Shown here piece after piece: positions 16,693 through 24,253 of a DNA stretch of 64,000 nucleotides; the stretch's first letter is position 1, and every line of letters begins with the position of its first letter. The translations under genes and the position numbers were made by a program. The stretch is from Prochlorococcus marinus str. MIT 9515 (GTDB taxonomy: Bacteria; Cyanobacteriota; Cyanobacteriia; PCC-6307; Cyanobiaceae), in assembly GCF_000015665.1 (NCBI RefSeq), contig NC_008817.1:682001-746000 (forward strand), given 5' to 3'. The notes beneath the pieces are model-generated. The model did not search any database. It worked only from the letters and a program-made list of their open reading frames with translations, and was not told the DNA's origin.

Positions 16693-17307
16693 TGGAAGAA
16701 AAAATTCTTTCTAATTTACATTAAAGAGAGATAATTAACAATCTTATTTTTAAATATTAAAAATACTATATCTAATTCAAAATAAAAAAGGATTCTATTT
16801 GATTATAAATACCCTTATTGAATAGTTTAAGGCTTTATTGTGTTAGGTATTTTAAACTAAACGATTTTAGGAATAAGAAAAATTTTTTATTAAATAATAT
16901 ACATCCATTTTGATGTACAACAAATTTTAAAAAATAATTTCAAATCAAAATTCAATTTTTTATTCCAACATAAATTGTATTCTCAATCATTTAATCTTGA
17001 ATGATCAAACATAACTAATAATACTTCTAAAAGGAATTTATAAAATCGAGTTAATACTTTTAAGAAACTCTCCTATCTTAAAAAACATTTGAGAATCAAA
17101 TGACTAATTAAAAGGTTAAGAAGTGAATCATAAGATACTTGAAGGAAGCCTAAAAAATACTTTTTTTTCAAGGGTCTTGATGATTTAAAAAAATTTTTTC
17201 AAAGATTGCTACAAATGATAGAGAATTTTTCTTTTATCATAATTTGATTATTTACTTGAGTTATAGTTCCGAAAGATAACTTGCCAATTAAAAAAAGAGA
17301 TTAGTTT
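16693..17307. other. 615-nt gene-free interval upstream of the Rieske operon
   Basis: No credible gene. Two palindromes stand out: CATTTGA-GAA-TCAAATG at 17086-17102 (perfect 7-bp arms) and the longer imperfect one at 17215-17240 listed separately. The rest is AT-rich sequence. Confidence 0.5.
17215..17240. promoter_or_regulatory. Imperfect palindrome upstream of the Rieske operon
   Basis: ATGATA (17215-17220) and TATCAT (17235-17240) are arms that can extend to nine pairs allowing G-T. It lies 67 nt before the Rieske gene start. The arms recall Fur half-sites but the spacing is not that of a Fur box. Operator role is a guess. Confidence 0.25.
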
Positions 17308-18627
17308 ATGGAAAATAAGCAAATTAATTTTTTTAAAGCTAAAGATATTAATACCGTTTTAAAACCTTATAAAAAGGGTACTGTAGTTAATATCGATAAC
17401 TTTGAGGCGAGAGAAAGACAAAAAGAATTAAAGACAGGTTTATATGGATGGTATGCAATTTGCCCTTCAAATGTACTTAAGAAAAATAAGATTCATTATT
17501 TCTCCTTATTTGATGAACCTCTTCTTCTATTTAGAGACAATAAAAATAATGTAAGATGTATCAAAAATATTTGTCCCCATAGGGGGGCCTCTTTTTATGG
17601 TGGATCAATTTCTAATGGAGAATTAACTTGCCCATACCATGGAGCAAGATTCAGTTCTGAAGGTAATTGTCAGAATATTGATAGCATAACTTGTAGACAT
17701 ATTGTTGATAATAATTATGATAATTATGCTAAGAGGATACACTTATCTCAATACAAAACAGTAGAAGAGGATAACTACATTTTTATATATTTTTCCGATA
17801 AGTCTGAGATGGATTTGAATAATATTAAAGAAGAGCCATCAATTAGTAATTATGAATTAATTAGTAACGGATTTTCTATTGAAGACTCAGTATCAGAAGA
17901 GGTTTTAGTTGATTTTAAATGTGATTGGTCAAGAATAATTGAAAATCATTTAGATATTCTTCACATATTTTGGGTACATGGAGATACAATTCCAGATAAA
18001 GAAGTAAATAAAAATGTTTTGGTAAGTTTTAATCAGAAAATAAATATCAATCCAAATTATATTGAAAGCATATATTTCTATAAAAAAAATCCAACAAAAG
18101 AATTTATAAGAATAAAGTATATTCCTCCAGGAAGAATTTTAATTTATAAGGGAGATCCAGCTGTTTCAAGGTATGTTCAAGTGCTTGATCATATCCCCTT
18201 AGGCGAAAATAAAGCAAGAGTAATTGTTAGACATTACAGGAAATTTCTTAAAAACAAATTACTTAATAACCTAATATTGTTTAAAGAAAATCAAAAAAAG
18301 ATTTTTTATAAAATTTTTAATGAAGATTACATGATTCTTAAAACCCAGACTTACAATCATAAGATGGGATTAATAAAAAATGATGAGATAAAACTACTTG
18401 GTGAAGATAGAATGATTAATTATTTCTGGAATTGGTATAAAAAATCGGAAGAAAAGGATACTCCATGGAAATATATAAATAATAAAGAACTTAACGTTTA
18501 TGATGAAATTATATTTAAATATCCTCCCGAAATTAAGAAATTAGAAGTAATTAATAATATCAATATAATAAGAAAAGCATTTATAAGATATGCTGCCCCA
18601 CTTATCTTTTTACTGCTAATAATATAA
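17308..18627 (+). CDS. Rieske non-heme iron oxygenase, pheophorbide a oxygenase-like
   Basis: 439 aa. The Rieske [2Fe-2S] domain (about 45-160) has C89-x-H91 and C108-x2-H111. The mononuclear iron motif N-x2-D-x2-H-x4-H is intact at N213, D216, H219, H224. A hydrophobic C-terminus (APLIFLLLII) probably anchors it in the membrane. This domain order is that of the PaO/Cao/PTC52 group, which oxidises chlorophyll-type or lipophilic rings; the actual substrate is unknown. A 34-aa membrane peptide and an ABC ATPase follow on the same strand, suggesting an operon. Electron donor not evident. Confidence 0.88.
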   Translation: MENKQINFFKAKDINTVLKPYKKGTVVNIDNFEARERQKELKTGLYGWYAICPSNVLKKNKIHYFSLFDEPLLLFRDNKNNVRCIKNICPHRGASFYGGSISNGELTCPYHGARFSSEGNCQNIDSITCRHIVDNNYDNYAKRIHLSQYKTVEEDNYIFIYFSDKSEMDLNNIKEEPSISNYELISNGFSIEDSVSEEVLVDFKCDWSRIIENHLDILHIFWVHGDTIPDKEVNKNVLVSFNQKININPNYIESIYFYKKNPTKEFIRIKYIPPGRILIYKGDPAVSRYVQVLDHIPLGENKARVIVRHYRKFLKNKLLNNLILFKENQKKIFYKIFNEDYMILKTQTYNHKMGLIKNDEIKLLGEDRMINYFWNWYKKSEEKDTPWKYINNKELNVYDEIIFKYPPEIKKLEVINNINIIRKAFIRYAAPLIFLLLII

Positions 18628-18632
18628 CTTTG

Positions 18633-18737
18633 ATGAAAAAAGTTAATAGACCAGCTTGGCTTAACTGGCTTTATCTTATGATATTTCTTTTAAGCTCAAT
18701 ACAGTTATTTATATTTTGGAGTAGCAAATTTAAGTGA
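18633..18737 (+). CDS. 34-aa membrane microprotein in the Rieske operon
   Basis: ATG 18633, 5 nt after the oxygenase stop. The product has a basic N-terminus (MKKVNRPAW), one hydrophobic helix (LYLMIFLLSSIQLFIFW) and a short SSKFK tail. Its stop overlaps the GTG start of the ABC ATPase (GTGA), which argues strongly that it is translated. It could be a membrane partner of the oxygenase or the ATPase. Confidence 0.6.
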   Translation: MKKVNRPAWLNWLYLMIFLLSSIQLFIFWSSKFK

Positions 18738-19540
18738 CTAGTGATTATTGGCTTGAAGCAAAAAATATTAATTGTTTTAAGAATGGATATGAAGTTGTCA
18801 AGGATTTAAATTTAAAACTGAAATATAGTGATAACGTGGTTTTGATTGGACCAAATGGGTCAGGGAAATCATCTTTATTAGAATTAATAAATAGAGATAT
18901 TTATCCAGTTATTAAAAAAAATGTGGTTTTTAAATTATTTAATGAAGAGCTTATCAATATATGGGAACTTAGAAAAAAAGTTAGTATAGTAAATTCTGAT
19001 CTTAAGACAAGAATTAACCCTAAGCTAAAAGTTTTTGATTTAATTATTAGTGGTTTATACGGCAAATACTGCAAAATAACTGATAAATCAAAAAAAGATT
19101 ATTTATTAGTAGAAAACCTGATAAATAAAATGTCCATAATAAATTTATCTCAAAAATATTTTTCTCATTTGTCCGAGGGAGAAAAACAAATTGTACTAAT
19201 AGCTAGAGCATTAGTAAAAAAACCAGATATTTTAATTTTAGATGAGCCAATTGCTAATTTAGATTTGAAATCAAAATTTTATGTGATAGATCAAATTAAT
19301 GAATTAAATAAATTAAAAACAACAATATTTTGCGTAACTCACGATATTTCAATGATTACTGAAATGTATAACAGGATCATAATGTTGAAGGACAGAACGA
19401 TAATTGCAGATGGAACTCAAAGTGAAACTATGATTAATAAAAATATAAATAATTTATTTGATATTAATATTGAACTTAGAAGACATAAAGAAACCTGGCA
19501 TATTTACAGGAAATCTAAACAACGACTATCAAGAAAATAA
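18734..19540 (+). CDS. ABC transporter ATP-binding protein without a cognate permease nearby
   Basis: 268 aa from a GTG that overlaps the preceding stop. Walker A GPNGSGKSS (about 39-47), signature LSEGEKQ (about 144-150), Walker B ILILDEP (about 165-171) and the H-loop VTHD (near 198) are intact. The family resembles lone ModF/iron-siderophore-type ATPases. No permease or binding protein lies nearby. The 3' end overlaps the convergent zinc-ribbon gene by 26 nt. Substrate unknown. Confidence 0.85.
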   Translation: MTSDYWLEAKNINCFKNGYEVVKDLNLKLKYSDNVVLIGPNGSGKSSLLELINRDIYPVIKKNVVFKLFNEELINIWELRKKVSIVNSDLKTRINPKLKVFDLIISGLYGKYCKITDKSKKDYLLVENLINKMSIINLSQKYFSHLSEGEKQIVLIARALVKKPDILILDEPIANLDLKSKFYVIDQINELNKLKTTIFCVTHDISMITEMYNRIIMLKDRTIIADGTQSETMINKNINNLFDINIELRRHKETWHIYRKSKQRLSRK

Positions 19541-19706
19541 TCAAGGCAATTACAAAATAAATAAAATTTTTATTTTTAAGTGGAGAAAAAGATTTATTTC
19601 TAAAAGAAGAGGAACCACATTTAAAACAAACCATTCTGCCCCCTAATGATCTATCAGAAACAAGATCTGAGCTGCCGCAATTTAAACAGATTTTATTAGA
19701 ATTCAT
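19515..19706 (-). CDS. Zinc-ribbon membrane microprotein
   Basis: 63 aa. An N-terminal zinc ribbon (CLNCGSSDLV, then CFKCGSSS: C-x2-C ... C-x2-C within residues 7-31) is followed by a C-terminal membrane helix (FIYFVIALIIFLIVVV). The cytosolic zinc knuckle on a tail anchor is a clear architecture, but function is unknown. It overlaps the 3' end of the ABC ATPase gene in antisense. Confidence 0.72.
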   Translation of the reverse strand: MNSNKICLNCGSSDLVSDRSLGGRMVCFKCGSSSFRNKSFSPLKNKNFIYFVIALIIFLIVVV

Positions 19707-19831
19707 TTCTTGTTTTAAAAAACTCTAGTCATCAATAAAATTATATTCAATAATTAAATGTAAAGAAAAACATCAGAACAAATAATGTAAATAAGAATTT
19801 ATTGCAACAAGTGCAAAAATGACGCATAATT

Positions 19832-19850
19832 GATAATAATTCTCATTATC
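19832..19850 (+). promoter_or_regulatory. Fur box
   Basis: GATAATAATTCTCATTATC matches 17 of 19 positions of the Fur consensus GATAATGATAATCATTATC and is nearly palindromic. It ends 10 nt before the ATG of the Crp/Fnr-type gene. It predicts iron-dependent repression of that gene. Confidence 0.8.
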
Positions 19851-19860
19851 AAAATAAATT

Positions 19861-20448
19861 ATGAATTTCCGCACTTATGGGGAGTTCTCATCTAAGACAG
19901 TAAGAATAATAACTGGTCAGTCAGTTCTTATAGATCCATCATCAAGACCAAAAGGTACCTGTCTTGAAGTCGAGAGTGGAATTGCAAGAGTATATTGCCC
20001 TTGCGAAGAAACAGAGGGTATGACTCTTGCTTTTTTACAGTCAGGAGATCAATTAAGAACCGATTTATTATGTAGTGAAGGGGTTTGTGTAGAAGCTTTA
20101 ACCGACTTATCATTTCATAGTAATGTAAACATTTCTGAAAATATTGGATTTGATGCTGTTAATGAGTGGACTCTTCAACTCCTAAGAATTAGACATTTAG
20201 GCAATGCTGAACAAAGATTACAAGCTCTTTTCTCAATATTAGTAAACCGTTTAGGAAGAAGATGTGGTCAATGGTGTGAATTACCTTTTAGACTTACTCA
20301 TGAAAGGATAGGAGAATTAATAGGGTCAACAAGAGTAACTTCAACCAGATTAATTTCTAAACTACGTTCATCAGAGTTGTTAATAGCACCAATTGGAACT
20401 CAGACAGTAAGTGTAGCCCCTTCTTTTATTGAATCCTCACCTCTATAA
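19861..20448 (+). CDS. Crp/Fnr-family transcription regulator, cysteine-rich
   Basis: 195 aa. An N-terminal beta-roll sensor-like domain (about 10-95) lacks an obvious cAMP-binding signature. The C-terminal winged HTH has LTHERIGELIGSTRVTSTRL near 145-165. Seven Cys occur as CxC (46, 48), Cx4C (71, 76), Cx3C (135, 139) and C34, which is unusual and could bind a metal or Fe-S cluster. A strong Fur box lies just upstream, and ferritin and an iron transporter ATPase lie just downstream, so an iron or redox regulator is likely. It is distinct from NtcA. Confidence 0.85.
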   Translation: MNFRTYGEFSSKTVRIITGQSVLIDPSSRPKGTCLEVESGIARVYCPCEETEGMTLAFLQSGDQLRTDLLCSEGVCVEALTDLSFHSNVNISENIGFDAVNEWTLQLLRIRHLGNAEQRLQALFSILVNRLGRRCGQWCELPFRLTHERIGELIGSTRVTSTRLISKLRSSELLIAPIGTQTVSVAPSFIESSPL

Positions 20449-20454
20449 ATAATT

Positions 20455-20745
20455 ATGTATAGATCAGAATCTATAATCAATAACTTATTTCTAGAAGTTG
20501 ATTCATTAAGTCTAAGGATTACTAATATTAAAAATGCTTACTACAACACCTTTCATGATGGATTGCGAAAGAGATTATTTAATGAGGATAAGAATATTAC
20601 TCAAAGATTAAATGAGATATATTCAATAGCTAAAATGTTAAAACAGAGGACAAGTGAAAATATAAACTTTTCTAGTTTATTGGTAGAAAAATGTCAAAGA
20701 ACTATTGAGCAAAAAAGAACAGAAAAGAATTTATTTTTTCTTTAA
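20455..20745 (+). CDS. Hypothetical helical protein in the Crp operon
   Basis: 96 aa, 6 nt after the regulator stop, so very likely cotranscribed. It is charged and largely helical, without membrane segment or metal motif (a single Cys near residue 82). The 3' end overlaps ferritin on the other strand by 15 nt. No family recognised; being under the same Fur box, it may be iron-responsive. Confidence 0.6.
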   Translation: MYRSESIINNLFLEVDSLSLRITNIKNAYYNTFHDGLRKRLFNEDKNITQRLNEIYSIAKMLKQRTSENINFSSLLVEKCQRTIEQKRTEKNLFFL

Positions 20746-21285
20746 TTCAGTATCAATCAAGAGAATTGCAGAAGGTTGATTCTCCGCAAATTTAACTTTT
20801 CCTAGTATATGAGCAAATTCATCTTCAGATTTTGTTTGGGCTTCAATAATCGGGTCAAGGAAAACATTGCTTCTCGTATCTGAAATTCTCTCTGCAATTG
20901 AATATAGCTGTTGTAATGAAGATGTTAAATCAGCCTCCATATTGAATGAATAAGATATTAAGTCTTCAATTGAATCCCATGTTTGAATTGGTGCAGGTAA
21001 ATCTTTCAAGGTTACGGTTTGGCCACGAGCTATAAAATAATTAGCGAATTTATAGGCATGTTCCATCTCATCCTGAGCTTCACGGAGGAAGTAAGAGGCA
21101 AAGCCATCTAAATCTCTTTCTTGGAACCATAAGTAAATAGAAAAATATTGAACATTTGCATATCTTTCCATCGTTAGATGATCATAGAAGTTGTCCAGCA
21201 ACTCAGCATCCATTTGCTGAGCAACAGCTCTTCCAGAAGGACCCAAATTAATTAATTTGTTTGCTTTTAAATTATTCTCAATCAT
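20731..21285 (-). CDS. ftn: Non-heme ferritin
   Basis: 184 aa four-helix ferritin that oxidises Fe(II) and stores iron as a mineral in a 24-mer. Visible ferroxidase residues include the Glu of the first helix (MERYANVQYF) and the EMEHAYKFANYF pattern (about 68-80), with a further helix EAQTKSEDEFAHI near 150-162. A Fur-like site lies upstream at 21370-21388. It converges with the Fur-box Crp operon, making a compact iron locus. Confidence 0.94.
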   Translation of the reverse strand: MIENNLKANKLINLGPSGRAVAQQMDAELLDNFYDHLTMERYANVQYFSIYLWFQERDLDGFASYFLREAQDEMEHAYKFANYFIARGQTVTLKDLPAPIQTWDSIEDLISYSFNMEADLTSSLQQLYSIAERISDTRSNVFLDPIIEAQTKSEDEFAHILGKVKFAENQPSAILLIDTELKKK

Positions 21286-21369
21286 TTTTATTTATTCATG
21301 TAATTAAATAATACAACATTTTGTATAATTTGGTAATTTAATGGAGATAAAAAATACATAATTCAATAT

Positions 21370-21388
21370 GATAATGAATATCAATAGC
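21370..21388. promoter_or_regulatory. Possible second Fur box
   Basis: GATAATGAATATCAATAGC matches 15 of 19 positions of the Fur consensus, in the gap between ferritin (minus strand) and the plus-strand microprotein. It could serve either gene. Weaker than the site at 19832. Confidence 0.4.
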
Positions 21389-21400
21389 AAAATTAATGAA

Positions 21401-21523
21401 ATGAATTTTGAAAATGATTATCCTAATTTGCTATTTTTCAAAAAATATTATGAAAATAAAAAAAAGAAATGTAAAAAGAAAAAATGCTCAAACTGGAAGG
21501 GAGGCAAGTGTAATTGCCTATAA
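21401..21523 (+). CDS. Cys/Lys-rich microprotein between ferritin and iron transporter
   Basis: 40 aa from ATG 21401, or 51 aa from ATG 21368, which would overlap the Fur-like site. The N-terminal half is aromatic/acidic (NFENDYPNLLFF). The C-terminal half is lysine-rich with four cysteines, C-x4-C-x7-C-x-C, ending KGGKCNCL. Such a pattern could bind metal. Position between ftn and futC and next to a Fur-like site suggests an iron role. It ends 6 nt before the convergent futC stop. Expression is unproven. Confidence 0.5.
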   Translation: MNFENDYPNLLFFKKYYENKKKKCKKKKCSNWKGGKCNCL

Positions 21524-21529
21524 AAATTT

Positions 21530-22588
21530 CTAAATAAAAACTTTATGTGCTCCTGGATATATAAAACAAAAGCTATCTTTAGTAATACTTAAAAAACAAT
21601 TGTCACCAACATTAAAACTATTATCTATATTCGTTTTTACCCTTAAAGTTTCACCTGAAAAAGCTAATTTATAAATAAAATACTCACCCAAGAATTCTTT
21701 TGAAACAATTTTCGCGTCACCATCTTTAGATTTTTGAATATCAATAAATTTTGGAGATATTGACATATATTTGAAATTTTTATTTTTTTTTAAATACGAA
21801 GTTTTTAATGATCCTAAGCAACACGAGTAAGAGTTTTCATTTTTTTTGAGTTTAAGAATATTGTTACCAAGAATGAAACTACTTACAAAAAGTGTTTTTG
21901 GGTTTCTTAATAGTTTTATAGGTGAGTCAACTTGATGTATTTTACCTTCATTCATTACTGCAACCTTATGGCAAATAGACATTGCTTCTTCTGGATCATG
22001 TGTGACCATTAAGCCACTAGCATTACAGTTTCTAAGAATATTTGGAAGCTCACTTCTCAATTTTAATTTTACGTGCATATCAAGACTACAAAATGGTTCA
22101 TCTAATAATATAAAGTTAGCTCCAGGTGCTAGAGCTCTAGCAATAGCGAGCCTCTGTTTTTGTCCTCCTGATAATTCATGTGGATACCTATTAGTAAATT
22201 TATCAAGCCCAACAGTATTTATTAGAAAATTTACTCTAGATTTATTTTTTTTATCTTTTAAACCAAACATTGCATTTTCTAAAACAGTTAAATGTGGGAA
22301 CAGTGCATAATCTTGAAAAACCATTCCAATATTTCTTCTTTCTGGAGTTAATATATTATTTCTAGTTGAAATTTCTTTGTTATTTAAAATAATTCTTCCT
22401 TTATAAGGATATTCAAATCCTGCTATTAACCTTAAAAGAGTAGTTTTCCCACAACCAGAAGGTCCGAGAAGACCTAATAATTCACCACTTTCAATTTTCA
22501 AATTAATTGCATTTAATATCCAATTTGAAATTTTTTGATTAGTATATTTATGATGTAGATCATCAATTATTAACGCCTCTTTTGTCAC
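21530..22588 (-). CDS. futC: Iron(III) ABC transporter ATP-binding protein (FutC/FbpC type)
   Basis: 352 aa. Walker A GPSGCGKTT (about 42-50), Q-loop, LSGGQKQR signature (about 139-146), Walker B FILLDEPF (about 160-167) and a C-terminal TOBE-like regulatory domain (about 240-350). This is the CysA/FbpC/PotA class, and location next to ferritin and Fur sites supports iron(III) as substrate. Permease and periplasmic binding protein are not in the window. Polyamine or sulfate import is a less likely alternative. Confidence 0.8.
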   Translation of the reverse strand: MTKEALIIDDLHHKYTNQKISNWILNAINLKIESGELLGLLGPSGCGKTTLLRLIAGFEYPYKGRIILNNKEISTRNNILTPERRNIGMVFQDYALFPHLTVLENAMFGLKDKKNKSRVNFLINTVGLDKFTNRYPHELSGGQKQRLAIARALAPGANFILLDEPFCSLDMHVKLKLRSELPNILRNCNASGLMVTHDPEEAMSICHKVAVMNEGKIHQVDSPIKLLRNPKTLFVSSFILGNNILKLKKNENSYSCCLGSLKTSYLKKNKNFKYMSISPKFIDIQKSKDGDAKIVSKEFLGEYFIYKLAFSGETLRVKTNIDNSFNVGDNCFLSITKDSFCFIYPGAHKVFI

Positions 22589-22681
22589 AAAAAAATTTTT
22601 TATCTAATTTTTTAAATTAGCAGAAAATATTCTTTCCCTATAGCACCCGTATAATTTTATACAGCCACTAAAATAAAATTA

Positions 22682-23335
22682 ATGAAAAAGAGTGAAAGAG
22701 CAGAAATAATTCTTAAAGAACTAAATAAACTATATCCATCACCACCAATTCCTCTTGATCATACTAATGCATTTACTCTTCTTGTTGCAGTGGTATTAAG
22801 TGCCCAGTCAACAGATAAGAAAGTTAATGAATTAACTAAGAAATTATTCAAAGTCGCAGATACTCCGCAAAAAATGGTAGAACTTGGTGTTTCTAAAATT
22901 TATGAGTACATAAAACAATTAGGTCTATCAAACCAAAAATCTAAAAATATTTACCTTTTATCAAAATTAATAGTCAATAAATTTAATTATCAAGTACCTA
23001 ATTCCTTCGAAGATCTTGAATCACTTCCAGGAGTTGGCCATAAAACTGCTTCAGTTATTATGTCTCAAGTCTTTAATATCCCCTCTTTCCCTGTTGATAC
23101 ACATATACATCGTTTATCTCAAAGATGGGGTCTTACAAAAGGAGATAATGTAAGGCAAACAGAGAAAGACCTTAAAAATTTATTTCCAATCTCAGAGTGG
23201 AATAAATTGCATTTACAAATTATCTTTTACGGAAGAGAATTTTGTACGGCAAGAGGATGTGATGGAACAAAATGCTTAATGTGCAGAACATTATATCCTA
23301 ATAGAAAAAAGAAATTTGTATGTAAAAAGCCTTAA
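22682..23335 (+). CDS. nth: Endonuclease III
   Basis: 217 aa HhH-GPD DNA glycosylase/AP lyase for oxidised pyrimidines. The helix-hairpin-helix is LPGVGHKTASV (about 116-126; Lys of HKT is catalytic) and the catalytic Asp lies in FPVDTHIHRL. The C-terminal cysteines are C188, C193, C198, C201 and C214, so spacing differs from the usual C-x6-C-x2-C-x5-C of the [4Fe-4S] cluster. The HhH-GPD core is intact. Confidence 0.93.
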   Translation: MKKSERAEIILKELNKLYPSPPIPLDHTNAFTLLVAVVLSAQSTDKKVNELTKKLFKVADTPQKMVELGVSKIYEYIKQLGLSNQKSKNIYLLSKLIVNKFNYQVPNSFEDLESLPGVGHKTASVIMSQVFNIPSFPVDTHIHRLSQRWGLTKGDNVRQTEKDLKNLFPISEWNKLHLQIIFYGREFCTARGCDGTKCLMCRTLYPNRKKKFVCKKP

Positions 23336-23370
23336 AATTTTATTATACTAACCATGTTTGTTTTAAAATT

Positions 23371-24030
23371 ATGAGAATAGCAATTACTGGAGCTTCCGGT
23401 AAAACAGGTTACAGAATAGTCGAAGAAGCTCAAAAAAAAGGATTTAAAGTAAAGAAGATAGTTAGAAAAAATTCAAAAGTTATAGACGACTCTAAAAATA
23501 CAGAAACGTTAAGATTTTCATTAAATAATAAAGATGCTTTAGATAAAGCTTTAGAAAATGTAGATGCATTAATAATTGCGACTGGAGCAAGAGCCTCAGT
23601 AGATTTAACTGGTCCTGCGAGGGTTGACGCTCTAGGTGTCTACAGACAATTGCAGAGTTGTAAAAGAGTTGGTCTTAAGAGAGTTGTATTAGTTAGCTCT
23701 TTATGTACTGGTAAATTGTTTCACCCACTAAACTTATTTGGATTAATTCTTATCTGGAAAAAGATAGGTGAGAATTTTCTAAGAAATCCATTTTTTGAAT
23801 GGACAATAATTAGACCTGGTGGATTAAAGGAAAGCGAAATAATAGATTTAGAAAATATCGATTATACAAATGAGGATACTCAATTCAAAGGCTCTATTCC
23901 TAGAAGACTTGTAGCAAAATGTTGTATTGACTCACTAAGTAACAAACAATCTATAAATAAAATAATTGAAGTAACAAGTTCCAGTAAGAATAAAAAAATT
24001 TCTTTTAAAAAAGCTATGCAAACTATCTAA
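23371..24030 (+). CDS. Atypical SDR / NAD(P)-binding protein (NmrA-like)
   Basis: 219 aa single Rossmann fold with ITGASGKTGYRIVEEA at the N-terminus and VLVSSLCTG and IIRPGGL downstream; the YxxxK catalytic pair is absent, as in atypical SDRs of the plastid Tic62/HCF173-related group. Such proteins bind NADPH and often act as redox sensors or assembly factors. Substrate unknown. The start follows nth by 35 nt on the same strand. Confidence 0.82.
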   Translation: MRIAITGASGKTGYRIVEEAQKKGFKVKKIVRKNSKVIDDSKNTETLRFSLNNKDALDKALENVDALIIATGARASVDLTGPARVDALGVYRQLQSCKRVGLKRVVLVSSLCTGKLFHPLNLFGLILIWKKIGENFLRNPFFEWTIIRPGGLKESEIIDLENIDYTNEDTQFKGSIPRRLVAKCCIDSLSNKQSINKIIEVTSSSKNKKISFKKAMQTI

Positions 24031-24054
24031 AAGATGTAAAAATAAACATAAACT

Positions 24055-24243
24055 ATGAAGATAAGCCCAAAGATTGATGCATTGCAATTAATGCTCACTG
24101 ACTTACGAACCAGAAATGAGCCCATAAGGCATAAAGCAGCATTTAAAGGGTGCCAACCTGAGTTTCAAAATCTTGTTTCTAGATTAATAAAACAGTTAGA
24201 AGATGAATTAAATACTGAAAAAGTTATTAATAGAAATAATTAG
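24055..24243 (+). CDS. Small conserved-looking hypothetical protein
   Basis: 62 aa, soluble, basic, with IDALQLMLTDLRTRNEPIRHKAAFKG, which reads like a conserved cyanobacterial helix pair, and an amphipathic LVSRLIKQLEDEL. It follows the SDR by 24 nt on the same strand. No function known to me. Confidence 0.62.
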   Translation: MKISPKIDALQLMLTDLRTRNEPIRHKAAFKGCQPEFQNLVSRLIKQLEDELNTEKVINRNN

Positions 24244-24253
24244 TTTTTAAATT

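Noticed and set aside
21002-21020. Idea that the sequence within the ferritin region hides further small genes
   Set aside because: The other frames are shadows of ftn; no independent start or composition signal.
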